In this document: positions 36,545 through 48,450 of the stretch, in pieces
How the letters are laid out: every line of letters begins with the position of its first letter
Numbering within the stretch: position 1 is the stretch's first letter
From: Celoporthe dispersa
Taxonomy: Eukaryota; Ascomycota; Sordariomycetes; Diaporthales; Cryphonectriaceae
Reading direction: 5' to 3'
Length of the DNA: 64,000 nucleotides
Assembly (NCBI GenBank): GCA_016584495.1
Contig: WAID01000011.1
Span: 558,001-622,000, forward strand
Translations under genes and position numbers: made by a program
The notes under the pieces: generated by a model
What the model saw: the letters and a program-made list of their open reading frames with translations, nothing else
Told to the model about the DNA's origin: nothing
The model's database searches: none

Positions 36545-38909
36545 CACATCGTAGTGCTATGGGTAGTGCTGTAGTGCAACTGTACCCATGTATGGTATTA
36601 TTACCCACCGGCCAGGCTATCCAGGGGTATCCTCGACAACCGTTCTTCTTTTTCTCTGATGAGCAGGGCCCAGATCCATGCCAGGCAACGTACATACATC
36701 GTACTCTCTCCGTCAAAGACTCGGCAGAAAAACCACACTGGTGATAGTAGTATTTGGAAATATATAGCTTGGCTGTACCTGCTGGGACCGGGCTGGACCG
36801 GACCCAAGGGGCGTAGAAAACGAGATGGCCGCCGCTGTGTGAGATCCTTGGTGTGCAGAGACCTCCCTCGGATAACCTCCTACGAGCTAAGTGCCCTGGG
36901 TGTGCCCCTGACACAATATTGTAGGACAGGTGCCCGGCGCCCTGTGGCATCAAGCCACTTGGACGACCTAAATATGGACGAGAGAAGGGAGAGGGACCTA
37001 CGAACGATTTCTCTCAGCGGATCACCGAGCATGCCATACATACCATTATGTACCCAATCATTAGTGCCTGAGTACGAAACATCGATGCACGTCAACGTGT
37101 TGATCCCCGCCCTCGACATGCAGGCTCCCCTCTCCCACCCAACAGCACCAGGACGAGGGGTGTGGGTATGGGTATTTAATATGGGTATTAATGGATGGGC
37201 TGGCCCGCCTGGCTAACGACTCGGTTCCAGAACTCGAGGGGCTTTGCTTGGGAGGAGCCACCACCACCGCCACCTGCCAGCACGCCTCTGCATCGTTTAG
37301 CTCGAGGCCCTTACAGGAAAAGCCCGTGGTGGCGCCCTGCTGGTGCGCCCTTTTCCCTCTTGTCCACTAGAACGCCGCCTGCGGGGCCTCACGCAGTCAA
37401 GCTTGTTCTCCAGCATGGACATCAAGCAATCAGGCATGTAGCCATATGGCGCTGTTGGCAGATACATCAAAGCTGACGGGACACACGCACTTTGTTACTC
37501 CCTCGTCGCCCTCGGTGGTGGTTTACTTGCTTGGCCCTCCCGACAGGTCTGCTGCGACACCACCTCTTGTTACAGGCACACATACTCCCCATGCTAGGCC
37601 GACGAGGACGAAGCGCAAGCCATTAGTCTCAGATTTCCCGAGACTCCCCAGGACAAGCAAAGAAAGAAAGACCTTTTGGGCCCTTCTTCAGCGGCATGTG
37701 GGAGCGGGGCGTCCGTCCGTGTTCAGGGCCTCGTACAGTAAAATACAAGCCCCGTACCGTCCCTGCGTCCGTGTCTGAGTCAAGTAGTCGAGCCAGCCCT
37801 CTTCATCCGTCCTCCTCTCATCTTAGTTCCTGTGCCTGAATCCTTTTTTCTGTATTTTATTTTATTTTATTTTTTTGCGCTTTCTTCTACTTCTCAGGGC
37901 GTCTGACGGGCTGCCCTGCTGAGCCCCACATGCCCCAGATCCTGTCCTGCCGATCTCCAGATCCTTTTGGTGATCCTTCTTCCACTCAGCCTTGTCAGCG
38001 TAGGTCTTCTGACTGCCGTTTATCCATTCGCTGCCCTCCTAGGATCTCTGGAGCCTGTGGCCTGCGGTATTGATTAGTCCATAAAGCGTAGGCTTGAACG
38101 AGATGGCCAGACTCCAATGTCAGACTTCTACTATGCTGCCCAGCGGGTAAAAACCCAACCCAGGCTTATAGAGAACCTTTGAATATTGCCACGGTCACCC
38201 ATATGATACGGCTTCCGGTCATATCTATCTTGATTCTGCGCGCTTCCTCTGTAGACATAAAGTTCGAGGCCTACATTTGGGCAGACGCAAATATGCAACT
38301 GGCCTAGTTTTATCGGGCGATCGCTCTATGCGGCAATTCTAGATAATTACAGTAGTATTTCCTATCTATGAAGGGATATGTGGGTATCATGTGTGAACTG
38401 GAGCCTCACGAAAGAACGGCTATCAATTATAGTCCTAGACGCTGTTTCTCTCTCAAAGCTACATGTGATGTGCTCATGCTTTTCACCATAACGTTCGTAA
38501 TTCAAAGAAAAGACACTTGAGTTCTACATTGAATTGCCATAGTTATCATCGAAAGAGTGATAGCATGCATGCACTCACGCTACATCAGCTACAGCCACAC
38601 CAACATGTGAAAGAAGAAGAAAAAATCGATGGTCAGGAACTGACCTCATGGCAGTGACGGAGAAGCTGCTCAACCTGCTCAAACAAGGAAGCTGCTGACG
38701 AGAGAAGTGCCTGTCTTCATTCCCCTTTTGTTTGGTTTACCATCCTGATTCTGTCTGGTTGCGTGTTATTTCGGACTTTCAGAGCAGCCGAACCGATGCT
38801 TACATTTTCCATGTCAAATATAAAATGAGGATATTCAGACTTCGGCACATCTTGATGATGTTCCAGGAGACTGTCAGGCACCGCTTGTACATCTAGTCTC
38901 GCGTTCGAA

Positions 38910-40561
38910 ATGTATCCGGGGTACTCTATGGTGTTTGCGGCCCTGTGCTGCTTGCAACGACCAAGCTCTGCAGCCGCTGTCCCCCGCGTCCTGCGAAAGG
39001 TCGACCACGGGTTTACTCCCAGGGCACCGACAGCTGGTGAGATCCAGCTGGACCTAGGCCCGCAGCTGTCCAACGGCTCTAGCATCTGGTTTCCAGGCAG
39101 CGAAGAGTTCGATGATGCCACGTCCCGGTGGAATATCTACGGTGAGCCCAACATCTCGGTCGTGGTGGAGGTTGCCACGGCAGATGATGTTGCTACCACG
39201 GTCAAGTACGCCAACTCGATCGACATGCCCTTTCTCGCGGTGAATCGCGGCCATGGAAGCCCTTATACCCTCGCCAAGGTTCAGGACGGAATCGAGATCT
39301 GGCTATCCCAGCTCAACAGCATCGACGTCGCCGATGACGGCAACTCTGCTGTCCTCGGCGGAGGTGTGTACATAGAAGAGGTCGTGGACACCCTGTCTGA
39401 GTACGGAAAGGCTACAGGTCAGTGCTGACGCTTTGTGCTGGGAGAAGAACTGGCTAACAGAAAGCGTGAAGCAACGGGATCATGTGCATGTGTTGGCAAT
39501 ATGGGTGCTGGGCTGGGAGGAGGCTACGGACGCCTCCAGGGGTATTTTGGATTAATTGTTGATAACATCCTCTCCATGGATGTGGTCCTCTGGAACGGTA
39601 CCCAGATCGTCGTCAATGAGGACTCATACCCAGATCTCTCCTGGGGCCTCCGCGGCGTCAGTACCATATCCATTAATAATAATATACGAAGACCTTGTCA
39701 CTAACGCTGCATAGGCTGGCCACAATTTTGGCATCGTCACGAGTTTTGATTACAAGATATACGACCAACCATCTTCAGTCTGGTTCTACGGGCTATACTA
39801 TTTCAACGAAGACCAGCTTGAGAACATATTCAACGAGATGAACCGCCAGTCGGACGCCACCCTCCCCGAGGAGATAGGCGGCGTGCTGCTGTTCTACGTC
39901 TGGAGCACGACCATCAATGCAACTGACCCAATCCTCGTGCTGACCTTCAATTATGCGGGCGACGCCACAGCAGCAGCGCCCTACATTGACCCATTCAAGG
40001 CCTTCGGCCCCGTCGCCAGTACAGAAGGCCAGGTCCCCTACGACCAGATCTCCAACGTCTCTGGAACCGGTGTGGCAAGCCCGCTGTGCGCCCACGGCAC
40101 GCAGCGCATGCAGTTCTCCTGCGACCTGCTCACGTACAACGTCACGACGAACCGGGAGGTGTACGAGCTGTATAGAAACATGACGCTGGCCAATCCTAGC
40201 CTCGTGGCCACCAGCGTTGTGTTTGAAAGCTACAGCCTGCAGGGGAATCAAAGCCGTGCCTGCAAACAGCACAGCATTTCCACACCGTGGAGACAACCTC
40301 ATCTGGTCCCAGGTCATCGCGTACGACTATGATCCAAGCCTAGACGCCACTGCGATCGCGTGGGGCGAGCAGGCACGCCAGCTTATATACGACGGCCAGG
40401 CACCCGGCGAGGACTTTAACGTCTATGTCAACTACGCTTTTGGGGATGAGACCTTGGAGAGTATGTACGGGTACGAGCCGTGGCGCTTGGAGAAGCTGAG
40501 GGCACTGAAGGAGGAGTGGGATCCGCAGAACAAGTTCAGCTACTACATGCCTATCTCATGA
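38910..40561 (+). CDS. Secreted berberine-bridge-type FAD-linked oxidoreductase, one frame change
   Basis: Three exons: 38910-39417, 39472-39656 and 39715-40561. The N-terminus MYPGYSMVFAALCCLQRPSS is a plausible signal peptide. The PCMH-type FAD-binding domain shows PNISVVVEVATADDVATTVK and FLAVNRGHGSPYTLAK, whose His may carry the covalent FAD. TGSCACVGNMGAGLGGGYGR follows, whose Cys could give a second link. The C-terminal BBE motif is FNVYVNYAFGDETLESMYG with YEPWRLEKLRALKEEWDPQN. Several N-glycosylation sites (NVSGT, NVTTN, NMTLA) fit secretion. The G4 run at 40242-40245 has one base too many, shifting frame after SLQG. Removing one base gives exactly 513 codons. Either an error or an early-stage pseudogene. 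Likely oxidises a secondary metabolite or sugar; the substrate is unknown. It precedes a PDR transporter on the same strand. Confidence 0.88.
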
Positions 40562-42881
40562 GATCTTTAGAAGAGCTGGACGAAAGCTGCTTTGTATTCT
40601 TAGGTAGACTTTCTACCGAATCATGGATGGTCTGTACACAGTCCAGAAGTTTAGGCCGAAGACTTGAAGGTCTCCTGCAAATAGTGCGTTTAAAAGGTAC
40701 ATTGTAGATTGACCTACCAGATGTATTACACCTATGCCTTCGATACCCTGGGCAAACGTGAGGACTTGATGTCAAGACTAACCTCTGACACTCCAGCAAG
40801 GAAGAGAAAGGAAACGGAAGAGGAGAGGAGAAAAGAGATGTATTCCGAGACAGAAGCAAAGCATGCTGAGCTAGCGATTAGCTGGGCATCTGAAATCGAT
40901 TGCCACCAATGAAGATGGATTGAATATTTACTTACACAGCACAATGCAGCAACTGTTAACAGGATCAGAGTACCAGGAACCTTTTTCAAGCAGTGTACCT
41001 AAAAGTAATACTGTTGATGATCAAATCTATATTATCTGGTGAGAATGGCTTGTTTTTTTCTTCACTGTAATTCTTGCCTGAAGCGCCTGTCTTGTGGTTG
41101 GCTGAAAAACATGAAGAGGGAGAAGGAAAAGAAGAAGAAAAGGGAAAGAGAAGAGAGAACACAAGAAGGAAATAATGATCAACACAGGTAAGAGCTAGAA
41201 TAATTATAATCCATGATGCCCCAGAATGCCATCATTCGTCTGAACTAGGTGAAGAGGTCAATAATACATCGTAGGATGGACATAATGCAAGATGATTGGG
41301 GCTTGGCCTGGATCAAGCTTCGATCAGGACTAAAACACTGGCAAGTCTGCATCATTCAGACCTTCAACAGGCCTACTATGTACAAGAATTGGGCATAGTC
41401 TTCTCATAACACAACACAAGTGTGGCAGTTAACATGTATGCATTGCCCAGCTAAACCCTCACAATTCCAGCCTGGGCAAGTTGGTCCTATTGCTCTGCCT
41501 CCACTTTCAGCAAAGCCCTCAGCCTTGCATGAAGGCTGAGTTTCCCCACCTGTAGAGACAGGGTAGCCGGGTGGGCCTTGTACATTGCCGCTGCTGAATA
41601 ATGAATACTGGCTCGCCGGTGACTCAACGGCCTCAGATTTTCATTTCCTCCTCACCGTCTCGGATCTCAGCCTCCTTCTGCATGCACGGCTTCGTCATGC
41701 CTGCAGAAGGGTCGTATCACAAAGGGGAATCTGAGTCACGTACACATGATCAAAGGGCGACCGGACAGTCTGTTTGCCCGAATTGGTCCAACTTACTAAT
41801 AGGACTTACAGCTTGGCATGTACAGATCCTCAATGAAGCCTGTGGTTCGGGCCTGGGGGGCAGTTCGTGATACCATGAGTGGAACCCCACGTTGAGTCTT
41901 GATATCGGGTCCATGGTATTTTGCAATCAATGCATGAGAAGTTTCTAAGCAGTGGATATCTGCCGGGAGGTGTGAGAGTCGAATAAGATCAGGATTCTAA
42001 TACCGGGTAATAGGTGCTACTTACGCAATAGAGTTTATTGCGCATGCCAATGGAAATTTTCAGTCCCATCAGAGTGAGAGCTGTGGAACTGTGCTCAGGG
42101 GTTTCGTCCCATTAAGTGTACTTGAAGTATATCGGATATCAACATGTTAAGTCCACTCTCTCCAGGCTTCGTTCGGGTCTTAGAGAGGGATGTCCGCTAA
42201 GACCGCTGTCCCTCACGCTGAATCTGATAGGCAATTGTCTGCAGTCACAGACGCGCACTGACGTTATCGTATCGTCTGCGTTGGCTAGATGCGCTCTCAG
42301 TGGAGTAACTCCTGAGCAAGTACCTGGCCAGGTAGTTTAATTGCACCAGGAAGGCTGAGGCATTTATCTTTCTAAGTAGTCTCCCTGTCCCCATATATCT
42401 GCAGATGGGTAGTCTGCTAATGAAAAGAGCTTAGAAATCAGCTCGTCTCAGACGCTGACGTGCGTGCCGTGGGTGGATAAGTATCATGCGCTAGCACGCT
42501 TCACCGGCATCGTCCGCGCTGACGGTTTACGGTTTAGTCTTGCCTTCGGCCTTTCTTTCTCCAATAAGGCGCGGATGTGTAAGTAGATGTCGATCTCGGA
42601 GACGTTGAGGGGTGAGACGTTGCTTTTCTCCTAATACCGGTAGTATCTTGATAGCACGACGTGTTGTTCTTCTTCTTCATCTTCATCGCTCCTCGTGATT
42701 TTCATTTTCCGTTTGCCAAAGTCTCGCGGAACCTCATCGCCTTCGTCTGGTCAATATCCTGATGTCCTCTGGCCACTTTTACCTCTGCGTTCTGTCGAGC
42801 AAATTTTGAAGCTGCTCACTTGTCATTGTTATTACTACAATCTGCGCTCGTAAAGAAGCACAATCGAATCAGTTGCCCGTC
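40562..42881. other. AT-richer spacer before the PDR transporter
   Basis: A 2.3 kb stretch with no intact gene. It must include the oxidase 3' end and the transporter promoter. A/G-rich DNA lies at 41108-41170 and TTC repeats at 42667-42690 in the probable transporter leader. A short frame at about 42155-42240 resembles a reverse-transcriptase motif and may be an element relic (see findings). Otherwise nothing recognised. Confidence 0.45.
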
Positions 42882-45800
42882 ATGTGGGGCACTACAATAG
42901 ACGACACAAATCTCACAAGAACAGAGAGTCACCAAAGAAACCAATGGCACAACAGCCCTGACCCGGACGCAGACGGTGTCCTCGGCAACACATCTCTCGC
43001 GGGAAGCGATGGAGAGGCCCGATCAACTGAGCAGTCAGGGACCTGGGGCGAGCGAGATGCCGGTCTGCCTGACGAGCGAGCTGCAATGCGAGAGCTCGCA
43101 GAGCTGCAGAAAGAACTGTCGGGCCTTTCAAGGGCAAAGTCACGAGACGCAAGACCAATGAGCCGAGCGACGAGCCGAGTCACCACCACGAAGTCCGCTC
43201 ACAGAGCCGCCTCACATGCTACGACGAACGATGTTGAGTCGCAGGCTGGCAACGCGGACATTGCAGACGAGAAGAGCGAAGACGACGATTTCGAGCTCGA
43301 TGCCTTTCTTCGCGAGGGGCATTTCGAGAAGCGCAGGGAGGGACGGTCTGCCAAGAAGGTCGGCGTCGTCTTCAAGAATCTCACAGTCGAGGGAGTAGGC
43401 GAGACTATCCAATTCGTGAAGACGTTACCGGATGCGATCCTCGCAACCTTTGGGCCAGATCTCTACCGCCTGCTGTCGAGATTTCTACCATTTCTCAGGT
43501 TCGACAGTGGGAAACGACGGACGCTCATCCATGATTTTTGCGGTGTCGTCCGTGGCGGAGAGATGATGTTGGTTCTTGGCCGTCCAGGTTCGGGCTGCTC
43601 AACGTTCCTGAAGGCGATTGCCAATGACCGACAGGCGTACGCCGCAGTCAAAGGAGACGTCACATACGGTGGTATCCCAGCCGAGAAGCAGAAGACAATG
43701 TATCGTGGCGAGGTCAACTACAACCCAGAGGACGATGTACATTTTGCGAACCTGAATGTCTGGCAGACATTCATCTTTGCGCTGACGACAAAGACCAAGA
43801 AAGCCGCGGCCCAGGACATTCCCGTCATCGCACAGGCGCTCATGAAGATGTTTGGTATCCCCCACACCAAATACACTCTGGTGGGCGATGAGTACACTCG
43901 AGGCGTATCTGGGGGAGAAAGAAAGCGCGTTTCGATCGCAGAAACACTTGCGTCAAAGGCCACTGTTGTCTGCTGGGACAATTCCACGCGTGGACTCGAT
44001 GCTTCCACAGCCCTTGACTATGCCAAGTCCCTGCGGATCATGACGGATATCAGTGACAGAACAACGCTCGTGGCCCTTTACCAGGCTGCTGAGAGTATAT
44101 TTGAACTGATGGATAAAGTGTTGGTCATCGACACTGGACGCTGCATCTATCAAGGACCAGCCAGTGAGGCTCGACAATACTTTGTGAGTAATGAGTCCTG
44201 ATCGGTCTTCCTTAAAGGCTTCCAGACCAAAGCACATTGACACTCGCAATAAATATTGTCTCACGTCAAGTACAAGTTTTCTAATATGGAGGTAATTAGA
44301 CCGAACTTGGCTATGAGGCCCCAGATCGTCAAACAACCGCCGAGTTCCTGACTGCAGTCACCGATCCAAGAGAGCGAAGAATCAGAGAGGGCTGCGAAGC
44401 CAGTACTCCAAAGACGCCTGAGGAACTGGAACAGGCGTACAGAAACTCACCATTCTATGCCCGTGTACAGGCCGATATCCAGGCATACGAAACGCACCTG
44501 AGAGATACACAGCATGCGGATGCCGAGGAGTTCCAATCCGCCGTGCGAGAGGGCAAATCCAAGAACGTGCGGAAGAAATCTCCCTATACAGTTAGTTTCG
44601 TTCGACAGGTCCAGGCTTGTGTCAAGAGAGAGCTCTGGCTTCTCCTTGGAGACAAGACATCTCTGTACACCAAAGCCTCCACGTATGTGCCGCCATAGAC
44701 GCATTATTTCCTTCTACACCTCCCTCCCACTCTTACCAGCCAGTTCCATCCGCTGACTTGGACTACAGGATCATCTGCAATGCTCTCATTGTGGGCTCCC
44801 TCTTTTATGGTCAGCCTCTCAACACCGATGGCGCCTTCACCCGAGGAGGGGCCCTGTTCTTCTCCGTCCTCTTCCTCGGCTGGCTGCAGCTGAGCGAGCT
44901 GATGAAAGCAGTCAGCGGCCGTGCGGTTGTGGCCAGACATCGCGAGTACGCCTTCTATCGTCCGAGTGCTGTGAGCGTCGCCCGCGTCATGGTGGACATT
45001 CCAGTCATCTTCCTTCAGGTCTGCGTGTTCTGTTTGATCATGTACTTCATGTCTAGTCTGGACGTCGTTGTCTCCAAATTCTGGATCTACCTGCTGTTCG
45101 TCTACACCATGACGATGTGTATGACGGCGCTCTACCGCATGTTCGCCGCACTGTCACCGACCATTGACGATGCGGTCCGGTTCTCTGGCATTGCCTTGAA
45201 TCTCCTCATCATCTACACCGGATACGTCATACCAAAGACGCAGTTGGTCTCTGACTACATCTGGTTCGGCTGGATCTACTACATCAATCCGATCTCGTAC
45301 GCATTCGAGGCCGTCCTAACAAACGAGTTTTCCGACCGCGATATGGCGTGCGCAGACGACATGCTCGTGCCCCGAGGCACTGGCGTTGATCCGAGATACC
45401 AAGGCTGTGTGATCCCTGGCGCAGCTGTCAATGCGCACTCCATCAGCGGCGCCGCATATCTCGATGCGCAGTATACCTACACGAGAAGTCATCTGTGGAG
45501 GAACTTTGGGGTTCTCATCGCTTGGGCTGTCCTCTACATTCTTATCACCGTCTTTGCGGTGGAGACCTTTAACTTCGCCCGCAGTGGTGGCGGGGCTCTG
45601 GTCTTTAAGAAGACGAAGAAGGCGAAGAAGACAGCTCAAAACGCATCGTCTCCTGTAGACGAGGAGAAAGCCGTTCCCAGCAGCGGTTCGTCCAGCGGAG
45701 TCGTCGCCACCAACAGTGCAGGCGAGGCAGAAAAGGAGGAGGGAGACGGCCTGGAACGGATCTCAAAGAGCGAAAGTATCTTCACGTGGCAGGACGTGGA

Positions 45801-47885
45801 GTACACGGTGCCGTATCAGGGCGGCCAGCGGAAACTCCTCAACAAGGTCAGCGGGTACGCAAAACCGGGCGTTATAGTGGCACTTCTGGGTGCATCAGGG
45901 GCTGGGAAAACAACCCTTCTGAACACGCTGGCTCAGAGACAGCGTGTTGGCGTTGTGTCTGGGGAGATGAAAGTGGACGGCCAGGAGCTCGGCCTTGACT
46001 TCCAGCGAGGAACGGGGTTCTGCGAGCAGATGGATCTCCACGACGGCACTGCCACCATCAGGGAAGCACTCGAGTTCTCCGCGCTCCTCCGCCAGGACCG
46101 CGACATACCCCGCGAAGAGAAACTGGCATATGTGGATACTGTCATCGACCTGCTCGAGCTCAGGGAGCTTCAGGATGCCATCATCTTCAGCCTGGGCGTC
46201 GAGCAGCGCAAGCGTCTCACGATTGGGGTCGAGCTCGCAGCCAAGCCGCAGCTGCTCCTTTTCCTGGACGAGCCGACGTCTGGTCTGGATAGCCAGAGCG
46301 CGTGGAGTATTGTCAGCTTCCTTAAGAAGCTTTCTCGAGCAGGGCAGGCCATCATCTGTACCATCCATCAACCGTCTTCCAAGATTATCCAGGTACGTTT
46401 CTTGCTTCCTCACAGCGCTCTGTTTTTTTCGGGTCCTGGAGTTGGATTTGAAGTCATCTAGGCTGACGTGTATGGAACCACTCAGGAATTCGATATGATC
46501 CTCGCCCTGAACCCAGGCGGCAACACCTTCTATTTCGGCCCAGTCGGCGAGAACGGAAGCGCAGTCATCGACTACTTCGCCGAGCGCGGCGTCCAATGTC
46601 CGCCCAACAAGAACGTCGCCGAGTTCATACTCGAGACGGCCGCGAAGAAGCCCCGAGGAAGAGACGGCAAGCGGGTGGACTGGAACGAAGAATGGCGCAC
46701 CAGCCCAGAGGCACAACAGGTGCAAGAGCAGATCGAAGGGCTCAAGCTGACGCGCAGCAGGTCCACCACTGCGCACCACAAGAAGGAGGACGAGGTCGAG
46801 TACGCAGCAACCACGTGGACGCAGACGTACGAGCTCACCAAGAGGATATTCCGGCAGTACTGGCGCGACCCGTCGTACCTGTACGGAAAGCTCTTTGTGT
46901 CTGTCATTATTGGCATCTTCAACGGCTTTACGTTCTGGCAGCTGGGGAACTCCACGCAGGCCATGCAGGACCGCATGTTCACCATGTTCCTCATCGTGAT
47001 GTTCCCACCGACCATTGTGAACGGCATTCTCCCAAAGTTCTTTTCCAACATGGCACTGTGAGTCGACTCTTCCCCAGTCGTGCGTCTTGTGCTAACGCTC
47101 AGAGCAGGTGGCAAGCCCGTGAGTTCCCGTCGCGAGTATATGGATGGGTCGCCTTCACTACAGCTCAGATCGTGGGAGAACTTCCCATGGCGGTCATCGG
47201 AGCCGTCGTATACTGGGTCCTCTGGTACTTTGCCGCGGGCCTGCCGACAGACAGCAGCACGGCAGGCTATGTCTTCTTAATGACGCTCCTGTTCTTCATC
47301 TTCATGAACAGCTGGGGCCAGTGGATCTGCGCCTTCGCCCCCAGCTTCACCGTCATCGCGAACGTGCTGCCCTTCTTCTTCGTCATGTTCTCGCTGATGA
47401 ACGGTGTGGTCCGGCCGTTCGCGCAGCTGCCCGTCTTCTGGAGGTACTGGATGTACTACCTCAACCCGTCGACGTACTGGATCGGAGGCGTGCTGTCTGC
47501 CACGCTGACGGGAGTCGAGGTGAAGTGCACGGCGGAAGAGACAGGGCATTTCGATCCTCCGCCGGGCCAGACCTGCGGCACCTACGCGGGGACCTTCGCA
47601 ACCAGCGCTAGGGGCTACCTCGTTGACCCGGGGGCGACGTCAGACTGCCAGTACTGTCCGTACAGCGTCGGCGATCAGTACCTGGAGACGCTGAACATCA
47701 CGCCGCATGACAAGTGGCCTTACTTTGGTATCTTTCTCGCCTTTTGCATCAGCAACTGGGCGTTGGTTTACTTCTTCATCTACACGGTGCGGATCCGCGG
47801 CTGGAGTTTTGGATTCGGCTTATTGTTTGGTGGCCTGGGTAAATTGGTTGACAAGGTCAAGAGTTTGGGGAAGAGAAAAGGCTAA
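42882..47885 (+). CDS. Full-size PDR-type (ABCG) ABC transporter
   Basis: Five exons fit in phase: 42882-44183, 44300-44682, 44769-46392, 46486-47057 and 47108-47885, giving 1,552 aa. The layout is NBD1-TMD1-NBD2-TMD2. NBD1 has the atypical Walker A GRPGSGCSTFLK (residues 233-244), the signature VSGGERKRVSIAE and NSTRGLDAST. NBD2 has the canonical Walker A GASGAGKTTLLN, the degenerate signature LGVEQRKRLTIG and Walker B LLLFLDEPTSGLDSQSAW. Each TMD shows about six hydrophobic helices, with a Cys-rich extracellular loop before the last helix (CGTYAG, CQYCPYS). This NBD asymmetry is normal for fungal PDR pumps, plasma-membrane exporters of drugs, phytoalexins and metabolites. The ATG at 42882 is the first in frame. 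The N-terminal region (1-140) is Ser/Arg-rich. No frame break in 4.7 kb. The substrate cannot be inferred. Confidence 0.96.
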
Positions 47886-48450
47886 GAGATTCCCCATAGA
47901 TCAACAGGACAGACAAGATTGAGACTTCGGATAGAGAAAAGACTGGGCATTTTCCGTAGCAAAAGATAGCTAGGCAGGGCATAGGTAAGGTAGTTAGATA
48001 TAGGGCATAATAGAGGGGTGGCTTTAAGGGATGATGATGAGACCTGCGATTGTGTAATGATATGCCTAACAGACTAAACATATCTAGGCTCGCTAATCAA
48101 TAGTGGTGACTCGGCTCAAGCAGACCCTCAACTTTTGACATTGAGTCACGTCATGATTCTCTGGTGGTTGCGAGAAAGAGGAAAAAAAAAAGAAAAAACC
48201 TAAAAGCCGAAGGTAACTAACGAGCTCTATTAGGAAGGAATAGCAGGGACAGGAGAGGAGAGAACAGCTATGAATATGCAGATATTGGGGGGGGTCCATG
48301 TATTTATCGATGCTCCAGTCAGCACTGGTCGGCATATTCTTATCGATAAGAACCAGAGTGGCTATAGTGAGCACTCGTGCAGGCCCCTTCTTCTCTAGCT
48401 GCATACACCTGGTTGGGCCTGGCACACAACCAGCGATCCATTCACTGACA
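47886..48450. promoter_or_regulatory. Spacer between the PDR transporter and the F-box-like gene
   Basis: The 565 bases hold the transporter 3' end and the next promoter. A/G-rich DNA is at 48173-48200, an eight-G run near 48286, and TATCGATA at 48341-48348 lies about 100 bases before the chosen start codon. No coding frame supported apart from an open, non-ATG-supported 5' extension of the next gene from 48298. Confidence 0.45.

Larger units (their letters stand above)
35836..38909. promoter_or_regulatory. Divergent spacer between dma1 and the FAD oxidase gene
   Basis: A 3.1 kb spacer holding both promoters. The part next to dma1 stays open in the dma1 frame for about 390 bases. It contains the homopurine tract at 36273-36402, palindromes at 36524-36544, and GGTATTTAATATGGGTATTAAT-like AT-rich DNA at 37160-37195. 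From about 38.1 kb the DNA is clearly AT-richer. A CTGTATTTTATTTTATTTTATT stretch sits near 37849-37876. No supported coding frame. Confidence 0.45.
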
